From positions 50,711 to 114,710 of the forward strand of contig JBDQQY010000032.1 in the NCBI GenBank assembly GCA_039889035.1: DNA of 64,000 nt, given 5' to 3'. The DNA is from Plantactinospora sp039889035 (GTDB taxonomy: Bacteria; Actinomycetota; Actinomycetes; Mycobacteriales; Micromonosporaceae). This document shows positions 42,403 through 51,637 of the stretch, in pieces; position 1 is the first letter of the stretch, and the number at the start of each line of letters is the position of its first letter. The notes beneath the pieces were generated by a model. It was not told the origin of the DNA, made no database searches, and saw nothing but the letters and a program-made list of their open reading frames with translations. Position numbers and translations under genes: made by a program.

Positions 42403-43204
42403 CCGGCGGCAGGTGCCGGTGCGGCAGCGCATCCGCCGGACACCCGGTCGCCCCGACGGGAAGCGTCCGTTGCAGGATCGCGCGGTGCAGGGCGGCCAGT
42501 TCGGCGCCCGGCTCCATCCCGTACCCGCTGATCAGCGCGATCCGCGCCCTCCGGTACGCGTCGAGCGCCCCCGCCAGGTCTCCACTCCGGTAGCAGGCCA
42601 CCATGAGCTGCCCCCAGGCCCGCTCCCGGTGCGGATGGTCGCCGAGAAACTCGTGCAGCATCGCCCGGGCCGCCTCGTACTCCCCGAACGTGATCAGCAC
42701 GTCCGCGTACTCCTCGGTGGCGGCGAACCGCTCCGCCTCCAGTACGGCGGCGCGGGCGGCCAGCGGGCCTCCCTGCGGCACGTCCTGCAACGGTGCTCCC
42801 CGCCAGTACCCGAGAGCGCGGCGCAGGTGCCCGCCCGCGGCCGCGAGATCACCGGCCCGGACCGCCTGTCGCCCCTCGGCCAGCGCAGCCTGGAAGCCGG
42901 TCACGTCGGTGGTGAGCCGCACCCGGGAGGGCGGAACGAGCCGCCATCCGGAGCTGTCGGGTACCAGGTCGGCGCGGTCAGCCAGCCATGCCCGCAACCC
43001 GGACAGGTAGGTACGCAGGTTGGCCGGGGCCGACCGGGGTGCCTCCCGCCCCCACAGTTCGGCCGCCAACCGGCTGCGTGACACGGCGCCGTCGTCGAGC
43101 AGCATCAGGACGAGGATGCGACGCCGGTTGCCGACCGGTGCCGCGACCGGCTCCCCGTCCTGACGGATGTCCAACGGCCCCAACAGTCCGACCGCGAGTT
43201 CCAT
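42305..43204 (-). CDS. SARP-type regulator (winged helix + BTAD)
   Basis: 299 residues. OmpR-like DNA-binding domain (LLGPLDIRQDGEPVAAPVGN, LWGREAPRSAPANLRTYLSG, residues 5-95), then a bacterial transcriptional activation domain (FQAALAEGRQAVRAGDLAAA; YRRARIALISGYGMEPGAEL) to about 245. No ATPase or TPR part, so it is the small SARP form that activates secondary metabolite genes. Divergent from a large AfsR-type gene. The last 33 codons overlap the convergent unknown gene. Confidence 0.87.
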   Translation of the reverse strand: MELAVGLLGPLDIRQDGEPVAAPVGNRRRILVLMLLDDGAVSRSRLAAELWGREAPRSAPANLRTYLSGLRAWLADRADLVPDSSGWRLVPPSRVRLTTDVTGFQAALAEGRQAVRAGDLAAAGGHLRRALGYWRGAPLQDVPQGGPLAARAAVLEAERFAATEEYADVLITFGEYEAARAMLHEFLGDHPHRERAWGQLMVACYRSGDLAGALDAYRRARIALISGYGMEPGAELAALHRAILQRTLPVGATGCPADALPHRHLPPVRPGYSGPVRSDDREGLASSRLSRAARRAESR

Positions 43205-43359
43205 CGCGACCGCTCCCCTCCCCCGTCCCCGTGGAGCACCGTCTACTCAGGATCACACGTCCACCGTGGAGGGAGCGTGGAAGGAACGTGCAGGGCTCCC
43301 GGGTAACATCAACATCTTCCACTGCCGTGGCCGCGAAACCGTCGAAGTGCGAGGTCGGA

Positions 43360-46350
43360 ATGCTGATGGTTTCGGTGCTGGGGCCGGTGCAGGTGCTCCG
43401 CGGCGGCGTCCCGGTCCGGCTGGGCCCGCGACAGGTCGAGGTGCTGTCGATCCTGCTGATCAACCGGGGTACGTCGGTGCCGGCCAGCCGGATGGTGGAA
43501 CTGCTCTGGGGCGATGCGGTCCCGCCCGGTGCCCCGGCCACGCTGCGCAGTCACGTGTCGCACCTACGCCGGGCACTGCATCCGGCCTCCCCCGGCGCCG
43601 CCGACGTCATCAGTGGCGCCGGTAACCCCTCCGGCCGGGGATACCGGCTGGATCTGGCTCCGGAACAGATCGACGCACACCGGTTCGAGCAGGAGTACGT
43701 GCGGGCCCACCACCTGCTGCGGGCACGCCACGCCGAGAAGACGGGCCGGGCCGTCGCCGTACTGCACGACGCCCTGGGACTCTGGCGTGGAGCGGCCTTC
43801 GCCGACGTGGCCGACCGCCCGTTCGCGCTGAACGAGGCGGCCCGGCTCACCGCGCTGCACCGCTCGGCCCGGCTCGCCCATGCCGAGGCGCTCGCCTCGC
43901 TCGGCCGGTACGGCGAGGTGATCATCGCGCTCTCCGGTGTGGTGGCCGAGGATCCGTACGACGAGGGGCTGCGCCGACTCCTCGCCGTCGCCCTCTATGC
44001 CGAGCAACGGGTGGACGAGGCCGCCCAGCTCTGCCGGGCCGGCCTGGTCCTGCTGCGCCAGCGCGGCATCGACGCCCCCGACCTCCAGGAGTTGCAGCGC
44101 CGGATCCTGCGGCGCGACGTCCCGCTGCGCGGTTCGCCGCCCCGAGCGACCGGCGCCATCACGGCCGGGCCGGGAGAAGCGGCCGCCGGGCCCACGCCCG
44201 CCACCACCCGCCCTCCGACCGGCCCGGCCCAGCCCGCGACCAGCACCGCCAGCGCGAGCGCGAGCGCCACGAGCGCAAGCGCCACGAGCGGCACCGGCGA
44301 GCCGAGCCCCGCCGAGCCGGTCGCGCCACACCTGCTGCCGCCGGATCCGGCACGCTTCGTCGGCCGCGCGGCGGAGTTGGCCGACATCCGGCGGCGGCTG
44401 GACGACCTGGCCGACCGGGCCGAGACAATGGTGATCACCGGGCCGCCGGGAGTGGGCAAGTCCAGCCTGGCGATCCGGGCCGGGCACGCGGTGGCGGACC
44501 GGTTCCCCGACGGCCAGCTCTACGTCAACCTGCGCGGCTTCGACGAGACCGGCCCGGCGCTCGGCCCCGGTGAGGCGATCCGGGGTTTCCTCGACGCGCT
44601 CGGGATACCGCAACAGCAGATCCCCGTCACCGAGGCGGCCCAGGCCGGCCTGTACCGGGCGAGACTGGCCGGCCGGCGGATGCTGGTGGTGCTGGACAAC
44701 GCCCGCGACGCCGACCAGGTACGACCGCTGCTGGTCGGGTCGCCGGGCTGCGCCGTACTCGTCACCAGCCGCAACCAGCTCGCCGACCTGGTCACCACCG
44801 AGGGAGCGCATCCGCTCGGCCTGGATCTGCTCTCCGAGACGGAGGCCCGGCAGTTGCTGGCCCGCCGCCTCGGCGACGAGCGGGTGGCCGACGAACCGGA
44901 GGCGGTGGCGGAAATCGTCAGCCGGTGCAGCCGGCTCCCGCTGGCACTGGCGATCGTGGCCGCCCGGGCGGCCGGCAACCCGCGCTTCCCGCTCGAATCG
45001 TTCGCCGACGAGCTACGCCAGGCCGACCAGGGCCTGGACGGGTTCCGGGCTGCCACCCCGGCCACCAACATCCGTACCGTCTTCTCCTGGTCCTACCACA
45101 CCCTCAGCCCGGCGGCCGCTCGGCTGTTCCGGCTGCTCGCCCTGCCGCCCGGCCCCAGCATCACCGTGCCGGCGGCGGCCAGCCTCGCCGCCGAGCCGGC
45201 CGACCGACTCCGCCCGGTCCTCACCGAGCTGGCCGCCGCGCACCTGGTCGCCGAGGTGTCACCCGGCCGGTACGCCTGTCACGATCTGTTGCGGGCGTAC
45301 GCCATCGAGCTGGCCGGCGGGGACCCGGAGCACGAACGACAGGCCGCCGAGCGCCGACTGCTCGACCACTACCTGCACACGGCCCGCGCCGCCGACCGGC
45401 TGATCTGGCCGCAGCGGGACCCGATCGAGATCGCGCCGCCCCGGGTCGGGGTGGTCCCCGAACAGCTCACCGACCAGCACTCGGCGCTGGCCTGGTTCGC
45501 CGCCGAGCACGCCGTACTGCTGGACGTGGTCGCGCGGGCGGTCGACACCGGATCCGACGCGCCCGCCTGGCAACTCGTCTGGACCCTGGTGAACTTCTTC
45601 GACCACCGGGGGCACTGGGACGACTGGTTGGCCAGCGTCAGGCGGGTGATGCCGGCGCTCGACCGCCTCGGTGACCGGTCCGCGCAGGCGCACGCCCACC
45701 GCCTCCTCGGTGCCGCGCACGTGCGGTTGCAGCGCCACGACGACGCGCGGGCGGCGTACCGGCGCGCACTGCATCTCTTCGGCGAACTCGGTGAGACGGT
45801 CGGCGAGGCGTTCACCCACCGCAGCCTGGGCTGGCTGGCCGAACGGCAGGGCGACCCGGCCGGCGCGCTCCGCAGCGACCTGCGGGCGTTGCAGCTCTTC
45901 CAGCAGCTGGGCCACCCGGACGGCCAGGCCAGCGCGCTCAACTCGGTCGGCTGGTGCCAGGCGTTGCTCGGCCGGTACGAGGAGGCGATCGACCACTGCG
46001 AGCAGGCCCTCCTGCTGCACCGGAAGAACGGCAACCGGGTCGGCGAGGCCAGCGCCCTGGACAGCCTCGGCTACGCCCATCACCTGCTCGGCGACCACGT
46101 TTCGGCGATCGGCTACCTGCGGCAGGCGGTCGAGCTGTGCCGGGAACTCGGACAGTGGACCCAGGAGGCGGAATCCCTGCACCGCCTCGGCGACGCGCAG
46201 TACGCCGCCGGGGCCGTACCCGATGCCCGCCTGGCCTGGCGGGCGGCGCTGGCCATCCTCGACCGGCTGGCCCGCCCCGAGGCCGAGACGGTCCGCGGCA
46301 AGCTCGACCGTGGCGGCCCCGGGGCCGGTCCGCCGACGGGTCACCTGTAG
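43360..46350 (+). CDS. AfsR/SARP family regulator with NB-ARC and TPR domains
   Basis: 996 residues. Winged helix (1-95), BTAD (100-250), Ala/Ser/Thr/Pro linker (255-325, with ASASASATSASATSGTG), NB-ARC ATPase with P-loop GPPGVGKSSL (361-370) and LVVLDNARDADQVRPLL (Walker B), then TPR repeats (about 770-980, e.g. GQASALNSVGWCQALLGRY). GAGG before ATG 43360. A master activator that needs ATP, often serine/threonine kinase-linked. No cluster it controls is visible in the window. Confidence 0.9.
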   Translation: MLMVSVLGPVQVLRGGVPVRLGPRQVEVLSILLINRGTSVPASRMVELLWGDAVPPGAPATLRSHVSHLRRALHPASPGAADVISGAGNPSGRGYRLDLAPEQIDAHRFEQEYVRAHHLLRARHAEKTGRAVAVLHDALGLWRGAAFADVADRPFALNEAARLTALHRSARLAHAEALASLGRYGEVIIALSGVVAEDPYDEGLRRLLAVALYAEQRVDEAAQLCRAGLVLLRQRGIDAPDLQELQRRILRRDVPLRGSPPRATGAITAGPGEAAAGPTPATTRPPTGPAQPATSTASASASATSASATSGTGEPSPAEPVAPHLLPPDPARFVGRAAELADIRRRLDDLADRAETMVITGPPGVGKSSLAIRAGHAVADRFPDGQLYVNLRGFDETGPALGPGEAIRGFLDALGIPQQQIPVTEAAQAGLYRARLAGRRMLVVLDNARDADQVRPLLVGSPGCAVLVTSRNQLADLVTTEGAHPLGLDLLSETEARQLLARRLGDERVADEPEAVAEIVSRCSRLPLALAIVAARAAGNPRFPLESFADELRQADQGLDGFRAATPATNIRTVFSWSYHTLSPAAARLFRLLALPPGPSITVPAAASLAAEPADRLRPVLTELAAAHLVAEVSPGRYACHDLLRAYAIELAGGDPEHERQAAERRLLDHYLHTARAADRLIWPQRDPIEIAPPRVGVVPEQLTDQHSALAWFAAEHAVLLDVVARAVDTGSDAPAWQLVWTLVNFFDHRGHWDDWLASVRRVMPALDRLGDRSAQAHAHRLLGAAHVRLQRHDDARAAYRRALHLFGELGETVGEAFTHRSLGWLAERQGDPAGALRSDLRALQLFQQLGHPDGQASALNSVGWCQALLGRYEEAIDHCEQALLLHRKNGNRVGEASALDSLGYAHHLLGDHVSAIGYLRQAVELCRELGQWTQEAESLHRLGDAQYAAGAVPDARLAWRAALAILDRLARPEAETVRGKLDRGGPGAGPPTGHL

Positions 46351-46856
46351 TACCCGCCGTCCTGGTACACCCGCGGGTTCCGGTCCCGGCGTGGCGCCGG
46401 GGCTGGCCGGGATCAGCGCCCAGGCTGGCGCCCGCCTCGACGGCGAACGCGGACCGCAGCGGGTCGTAGTAGACGCCGGTCATCCCGGACAGGTCAATGA
46501 CCATCCGGACCTGCGGACTGTCGACGAAGTCCTCGAAGCAGTGCCCGCCGCTGCGTACCGCGATCCGCTGGCCGGCCCGCACTCCGGCCTGCACCGCGGC
46601 CCGGACCTGCTCGGTCGAGCCGACCACCCGGACCTGGTCGGGGGTGCCGACGAAACGCCGGTTGCCCCGACGGACCAGATCCGCGTAACGCGGATCGTCC
46701 GGGCCCACCGCGACCGGCCCCCAGCGGTGGCGGGCAGCCGTCGGCCGGAGCGGCGACGGCGGGTGCCGGCCGGTGAACCTGCTGGGCGGCCACTCCGGCG
46801 GCGACCGCGGCGATCGCGGTGGCGCGGAGCAGATCTCTACGGCGGTGTTCGGCCAT
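46346..46856 (-). pseudogene. Decayed FAD-linked oxidase gene (Tat-exported)
   Basis: The start at 46856 encodes MAEHRRRDLLRATAIAAVAA, a twin-arginine signal, which then shifts frame. The next frame continues RRFVGTPDQVRVVGSTEQVR and RIAVRSGGHCFEDFVD, the FAD-binding (PP-loop) core, up to AVEAGASLG, after which the coding signal ends. Most of the enzyme is missing, so this is a remnant of a secreted berberine-bridge-type oxidase with a frameshift and a large deletion. Confidence 0.7.
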
Positions 46857-47426
46857 CTGGCGGGTGCTCCCGTTCTGGTGGTGGCGGCGCCGCTTCGGCG
46901 CGGTCGACGCCCGCTGTTCGAGGTCGCCGACAACGCTAGGAGTGTTGGCGGGGCGCGGAAATCTTGCTGACCACCGGGTCCGTAGGGGGGGAAGGCCCTA
47001 CCGGCCGGCGGTCGGCCGCCTCCACCGGCAGCTCGCCCGCGGCTTCGCCGGTCACCGCAGCATCCATCGCCGAAATCTTTTCGGTGAGGCTGCTCGGAGC
47101 GCGCCCTTCGGCGGCTTTCTGAACTCCGCAATGGAGAGATCGCATGCTCCAGAGGATTTCATCACATTGACTCCTGTCGAAGTATTGCCGAAAAGGTTTT
47201 CGTCCGGCAGGGTGGGCGGTGAGACCGAGTGACCCCGCGGCCGGAATGCCGATGCCGCTCTCGCCGCCCGGACGACGCGGTCGGTGACCGTCCCGCCTGG
47301 ACCGTCCCGTTACCGGCGCCGGTCGACGGGGCCCCCGCGATGCCGGAGGGTCGGCTGCGCTGTGCGGCGCACACGTTCCACGGCGCTCGCCTCCGCCCCC
47401 GGCCCTGACCAACGGAAGGACGAGGA
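46857..47426. other. Intergenic region before the secreted metalloprotease
   Basis: About 570 bp with no supportable gene. The 47070-47202 part is AT-richer and holds two related inverted repeats, CCGAAA-TCT-TTTCGG (47070-47084) and CGAAAA-GG-TTTTCG (47189-47202). They could be operators for the downstream gene. Confidence 0.45.
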
Positions 47427-48146
47427 ATGAGAACCGAACTGAAGCGGCCAGCGACACGGTCGAGATGGCGTGGCTGGCGCGCCGGCATGGCGTTGGGCGT
47501 ACTGGTGGCGACGGTCCTCACCGCGGCCACCGTCGCCCCGCCGGCCGCCTCCGCCGCCCCGCCGAACGGGACCGTACGGGTCTTCTGGCTCAAGCCCGCA
47601 GACGTGGCGTACGACCAGCGCTACCCGGACGGCATCGCACAGGTGATGCGCGAGGCGCAACGGTACTACCGGCAGGAACTGGGCCGGACGTTCCGGCTGA
47701 ACGACCCGGTCGTCGAGGTTGTCGACGGAGACCAGCTACGCACGTGGTACGAGAACACCCCGGCGTGCGGGGACAAGTACTGGTGGACCGTATGCAACAT
47801 GCAGGCCGAACTCAGGCGAAAGTTCGGCCTGGGCGCACCGGACAGCCGCTGGATCAACGTCGGCGAGATCAGCGCGGAGGGCGAGGGCGCCGGAGGCGGC
47901 GGCGGCAACGGCTGGGTCATCCTCAGCGGCCACGACGCGGACGGCGCGGCGGGCATCAACGGGAACATGAATCGCTGGTACGGCGGCATGGTGCACGAAC
48001 TCGGCCACGCCCTGGGCCTGCCGGACTCCACCTACACCGACGGCACACCGATGTCGGCGTCCTTCTACAACTACCCGAACACCCACTTCAGCCAGGCGCA
48101 GAAGGACAGGATCCTCAGCGGCCGGTACGGTTCTTTCCTCTCCTGA
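47427..48146 (+). CDS. Secreted zinc metalloprotease-like protein (snapalysin-like motif)
   Basis: 239 residues with a long signal peptide ending near AAPPAASA (about residue 44). The active-site motif GGMVHELGHALGLPDS has the HExxHxxGxxD form in which Asp is the third zinc ligand, as in snapalysins. Two Cys in the middle (TPACGDKYWWTVCNM) may pair. GAAGGACGAGGA precedes ATG 47427. Extracellular protein degradation is likely but sequence outside the motif is not distinctive. Confidence 0.78.
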   Translation: MRTELKRPATRSRWRGWRAGMALGVLVATVLTAATVAPPAASAAPPNGTVRVFWLKPADVAYDQRYPDGIAQVMREAQRYYRQELGRTFRLNDPVVEVVDGDQLRTWYENTPACGDKYWWTVCNMQAELRRKFGLGAPDSRWINVGEISAEGEGAGGGGGNGWVILSGHDADGAAGINGNMNRWYGGMVHELGHALGLPDSTYTDGTPMSASFYNYPNTHFSQAQKDRILSGRYGSFLS

Positions 48147-48203
48147 GCCTTCCTCTGCCGGACGGTGCCGTCCGCGCGGCTGACCGGCGCCGGCGCACGC
48201 CGC

Positions 48204-48238
48204 GAGCCCGCCCCCGGCCAGGTGCCGGAGGCGGGCTC
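48204..48238. terminator. Hairpin between convergent genes
   Basis: GAGCCCGCC (48204-48212) and GGCGGGCTC (48230-48238) form a perfect 9-bp stem, with CCGG pairing inside the loop. It serves the metalloprotease and DUF4394 genes, which converge here. Confidence 0.65.
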
Positions 48239-48307
48239 GTCGTTGCCGGCGTCCCGCTCGACGCGGTGGTGCAGCACGGACAGCACCAGCAGCAGCCGCA
48301 GGCCGGA

Positions 48308-49174
48308 TCAGCTTCCGTCGAGCGCGACGGCGATGTCGCCGACCGGCAACGGAAGCTCGCCCACCGGAGTCGCCGCCCCGGTGAGCAGGTCGACGGTGTG
48401 GAACGTGGCCGAGCCGTCCGTGAGCATGAGGACGGCGAACGCCGACAGCGCGGTGGTCTTGCCGTTGGTCAGCTTGCTGAAGATGTCGAGGCCCGCGTTG
48501 GGGCCGGCGTCCGGGCCGAGCCGGCCGGTCGGGACCAGCAGGCCGTCGTTGGCCGGCGACTGGATGACCACCTGGTCCGAGACCGTGTTGAGGTCGAACA
48601 GCGTCGTCCCGGTGTCCACGTTCAGGTCGTTGTTCGTGTACGCGGCGGCGGTCACCCCGGTCGCCGTCGCGGTCGACGGCGAGTTGGTCAGCGGCTTGTC
48701 CACCGTCGTGATGCCCGCGCCCGCGCCGTCGTCGATGTTGTGCCGCAGGTTCTGGCCGGTGTCGCTGATCACCCGCAGCCGGTTGGCCGCCGGATTGAAG
48801 TCGACCCCGAACATCGAGCCGTGCAACGGGACGCTGAGCTGCGAGACCTTCTTGAGCGCCGCCCCCGGGATCGAGATCGTGTAGACGCCGCCGTAGTTGC
48901 CGACGCCGTACAGCAGACCGTCCTGCACCCGGAAGTCGATGCCGATCAGCGCCGTGTCGGTGCTGAGCCCGGTCACGTTCCTGACCCAGTCGTTGACCGT
49001 CGGGTCGTCGGTGGTGAACGTGAGCAGTTGCCGCCCGGTGGCGGTGATCCCGTACGCCCGCAACCCGGCGGCGTCGGCGGCCGAACTGTTGCCGCCGAGT
49101 CCGACGACGACCGCCGCCGTGGTGGCCGCGAGCGCCACCGTCGCGGCGATGCCTCTTCTGATCCTGGTCTCCAT
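48308..49174 (-). CDS. Secreted DUF4394 domain protein
   Basis: 288 residues. Signal peptide IAATVALAATTAAVVVGLGG then the DUF4394 beta-propeller-like domain: AYGITATGRQLLTFTTDDP, GIDFRVQDGLLYGVGNYGGV, DFNPAANRLRVISDTGQNLR. GGGGGAGG precedes the ATG. The function of this domain is unknown; it is usually extracellular. Confidence 0.85.
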   Translation of the reverse strand: METRIRRGIAATVALAATTAAVVVGLGGNSSAADAAGLRAYGITATGRQLLTFTTDDPTVNDWVRNVTGLSTDTALIGIDFRVQDGLLYGVGNYGGVYTISIPGAALKKVSQLSVPLHGSMFGVDFNPAANRLRVISDTGQNLRHNIDDGAGAGITTVDKPLTNSPSTATATGVTAAAYTNNDLNVDTGTTLFDLNTVSDQVVIQSPANDGLLVPTGRLGPDAGPNAGLDIFSKLTNGKTTALSAFAVLMLTDGSATFHTVDLLTGAATPVGELPLPVGDIAVALDGS

Positions 49175-49210
49175 CGGTGTCCTCCCCCAATTTCGCCTCG
49201 TCCGACCGGA

Positions 49211-49266
49211 CTGTCCGATCGGACGCCGGTGGTGGCCTGGCTCTCCGATCGGACGCCGGTGATGGA
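49211..49266. repeat. 30-bp tandem duplication upstream of the DUF4394 gene
   Basis: TCCGATCGGACGCCGGTG occurs at 49214 and 49244 with the flanking bases also conserved, a two-copy repeat with a 30-bp period. TCCGATCGGA in the unit is itself a palindrome. Confidence 0.75.
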
Positions 49267-49415
49267 TCCCCCACCGAATCCACCACCACCCGCCTGCCCC
49301 CGCGCCTCACCACCTCGCCAGCACAAGCTATTCACCGGGACTGGGCGCAGACTGGACGACAACTGAAGCGGATTGGGCGCAAGGCCGCCGGGCCACGACG
49401 CCGCCCGCGTTCCGT

Positions 49416-49421
49416 TTTAAT
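49416..49421 (+). promoter_or_regulatory. Leaderless-type -10 element
   Basis: TTTAAT ends 6 bases before the GTG at 49428, which has no Shine-Dalgarno, consistent with a leaderless transcript. Confidence 0.5.
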
Positions 49422-49427
49422 GGACCC

Positions 49428-50663
49428 GTGCCGACGCGTCGCGCCCGGACTGTGGCGTACTTCGCCGCCGCCGCTGTCCTCGTCGTCGCCGCGGCGCAGG
49501 TGCCCGGCCGGCTCGCCGCGCGGCATGACCCGGCCCCCGCCGAGATCGTCCCGAGCCGGGTGCAGAACCCCTGGCTGTGGCAGGCGACCGTCGGCCAACA
49601 TCCGGTCGGGCCCGCCTCGGTGCTCTTCTTCACCGCACACACCCGCTATCTCGAGTCGACCGGAGTCGTGGTCGGCCACGACGGCGGCTACCGGCTGCTG
49701 CCGATCAGCGTCGGCGAGGGCCACGGGCTGCTCTCGCCGGACGGCCGTTGGTATCTCCGCCCCGGCACCGGCAGCCTCGTCGACCTGCGCAGCGGCGAGG
49801 AACGGCGTACCCACCGGCCGGGTCTGCGCCCGCTGGCCTGGTCTCCGGACGGAAGGTCGGTCGTCGTCACCAGGAGCAACGACGACCAGGTGATCACGTA
49901 CGGGCCGGACAACCAGCAGCTCAACGACCCGGCGAAGCCGGACGACCTGCTCATCGTCGACCCGTGGAGCGGGGCGGGGCGGGTGCTGCCGGTCGGCCTC
50001 TTCGACAGTCACAGCGCGGCCGCCTGGTCTCCGGACGGCTCGCTACTGGCCGCCACCGGCCCGGTGGACCCGGCCGCGCAACTCGCCGAACACGAACGGC
50101 TGGTGGTGGCCGACCCGGTCACCGGGGCGGTCCGCTGGCAGGTCGAGTTGGGCGACCGGCGGCGGCTGGCCGGGCGGGCCGCCTGGAGCACGGACGGCCG
50201 GCGGATCGCCCTGCTGGCCCACGACGGCTGCACGACCGGCTGCGCCGACATCGCCGAAACACTCCAGCGCTCCTGGCGGATCGAGTTCCTCGACGCGGCC
50301 ACCGGTCGCCCGGTAGGAGCCCCGGTCCCGGTCCCCGGCTCCGCCACCGAGCTGGTCTCCTGGCGGGGCGAGGACCCGGTGGTGGAGCGGCAGTCGCCGG
50401 AGGCGGACGACGAGAAACGGCGGACGGTCCTCACGGTGATGTCCGCAGCCGGCCGGGAACAGGTGCTACTGACCGCCCCGACCGGTGTCAGCGACCTGGA
50501 AGTGCCCGGGGACCTGCTGGGCCGTGCCGCGTTCGGCGGTCCGGATCCGCGGCCCTCCCCGTTCGCCGCGCCGCCGTGGTTGGCCGCCACTCTCGCCGTG
50601 GCGCTGCTACTCGCCGTCCTGCTGCTGATGCGCTGGCGGCGCCGACGCGCCAGACTCCGCTGA
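49428..50663 (+). CDS. Membrane-anchored beta-propeller (TolB/WD40-like) protein
   Basis: 411 residues. N-terminal membrane segment TVAYFAAAAVLVVAAAQVPG, an extracellular propeller with repeated WSPDGR-type blades (LAWSPDGRSVVVTRS, AAWSPDGSLLAATGP, AAWSTDGRRIALLAH), and a second membrane segment LAATLAVALLLAVLLLMRW with a basic end. Probably a cell-envelope scaffold or sensor. No enzyme motif is seen. Confidence 0.72.
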   Translation: MPTRRARTVAYFAAAAVLVVAAAQVPGRLAARHDPAPAEIVPSRVQNPWLWQATVGQHPVGPASVLFFTAHTRYLESTGVVVGHDGGYRLLPISVGEGHGLLSPDGRWYLRPGTGSLVDLRSGEERRTHRPGLRPLAWSPDGRSVVVTRSNDDQVITYGPDNQQLNDPAKPDDLLIVDPWSGAGRVLPVGLFDSHSAAAWSPDGSLLAATGPVDPAAQLAEHERLVVADPVTGAVRWQVELGDRRRLAGRAAWSTDGRRIALLAHDGCTTGCADIAETLQRSWRIEFLDAATGRPVGAPVPVPGSATELVSWRGEDPVVERQSPEADDEKRRTVLTVMSAAGREQVLLTAPTGVSDLEVPGDLLGRAAFGGPDPRPSPFAAPPWLAATLAVALLLAVLLLMRWRRRRARLR

Positions 50664-50676
50664 TTCCACGCCTCGG

Positions 50677-50990
50677 CTAACCGTCGTGCCAGCGGACCCG
50701 GGTCGGGCGCTTCCCCGTCGCGGCGTACTCCAAGGCGGCGTCCCGGACGGCGCCCGGTGTCACGCAGGCCAGGTTCGGGCCGCAGCCGATTCGATCGTCA
50801 CCGTAGTCGAACTCGATCTCCGGAATCCCGTCCGGCCAGGGCGGCAGGTCCGCCTCGTAGCCGAGGACGCTGGCCGGACCGGTCCAGTAGAGGAATCCGC
50901 GCGCCGGATGCCCGAGCCCGAGCTGCAACGACGGCGACGTCAGCAGCTCGCCCGGTCGAAGATCCGGCTTCAGGAACCTGGGTGGTGGTG
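50677..50990 (-). pseudogene. Imm1-like immunity protein remnant, 5' end missing
   Basis: About 100 codons with no start codon in a suitable place. GLGHPARGFLYWTGPASVLG and EYAATGKRPTRVRW resemble the middle and C-terminus of Imm1-family immunity proteins, which neutralise contact-dependent toxins. The upstream half is absent and the XRE-cupin gene ends inside it. No toxin gene is nearby. Confidence 0.5.
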
Positions 50991-51557
50991 CGGTGACAGG
51001 TGGGCGCGTTCGCCTTGTGGGCCAAAGAGGGTGAGCAGTTCTGCGGGTTGGGTGTCGGCGCTGCCGATCCAGTGGGGTGTTCGGGTGTCGAATTCGGCGG
51101 CTTCGCCGGGACCGAGGTGGAATTCCTGTTCGTCGAGGACGAACCGGACGCACCCGTTGAGCACGTAGAACCATTCGTACCCGTCGTGGGTCTGCAGGTT
51201 CATCGTGGGCGCCTGGCCGGCGGGCGGATAGATCACCTTGTACGCCTGGATGCCCCCGGCCCGCCTGGTCAGCGGCACCACCGTCAACCCGGACCGGCGC
51301 ACGGGCCGCAGGTGGATGCGGGGGTCGCCGGTGGGCGGCGCCGCAACCAGATCGTCGAGCGGGACGCCGTGCGCTCGGGCCAGCGGAAGTAGCTGCTCCA
51401 GGGTGGGGCGGAGTTTGCCGTTCTCAAGGCGCGACAGGGTGCTGGCCGTCAGGCCGGTCTCGGCTGCCAGGTCCGCCAACGTGGTGCCCCGGGCCCGGCG
51501 CAGCGCATGCAGCCGCGGTCCGACCCCGGCGAGCACGTCTTCTTCCGCTCTACCCAT
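50970..51557 (-). CDS. XRE family regulator with cupin domain
   Basis: 195 residues. Cro/C1 HTH: RGTTLADLAAETGLTASTLS then RLENGKLRPTLEQLLPLA (about 20-65). Cupin sensor: PTMNLQTHDGYEWFYVLNG and FHLGPGEAAEFDTRTPHWIG (about 115-180). A one-component regulator of small-molecule metabolism. It diverges from the hydrolase operon, which it probably controls. Confidence 0.9.
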   Translation of the reverse strand: MGRAEEDVLAGVGPRLHALRRARGTTLADLAAETGLTASTLSRLENGKLRPTLEQLLPLARAHGVPLDDLVAAPPTGDPRIHLRPVRRSGLTVVPLTRRAGGIQAYKVIYPPAGQAPTMNLQTHDGYEWFYVLNGCVRFVLDEQEFHLGPGEAAEFDTRTPHWIGSADTQPAELLTLFGPQGERAHLSPHHHPGS

Positions 51558-51582
51558 GCCACCATGATGCGGATCCGCAACT

Positions 51583-51600
51583 TTCCTTGCAAGTACGGAA
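51583..51600. promoter_or_regulatory. Candidate operator between XRE-cupin and hydrolase genes
   Basis: TTCC-N10-GGAA with the inner palindrome CTTGCAAG (51586-51593) in the 80-bp divergent region. Position fits autoregulation; sequence support is modest. Confidence 0.4.
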
Positions 51601-51637
51601 CGACTGTGGCGACGCTGGTCGCGGAGGTGACAAGCCG

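Noticed and set aside
42305..46350. A secondary metabolite gene cluster around the SARP and AfsR genes
   Set aside because: No PKS, NRPS, terpene cyclase, lanthipeptide or tailoring set is present; only a lone sulfotransferase and a decayed oxidase are near.
46346..46400. C-terminal piece of the FAD oxidase reading ...NPRVYQDGGYYR before a stop
   Set aside because: It is short, in yet another frame, and I could not match it to the family with any confidence, so it is not used as evidence for the pseudogene.
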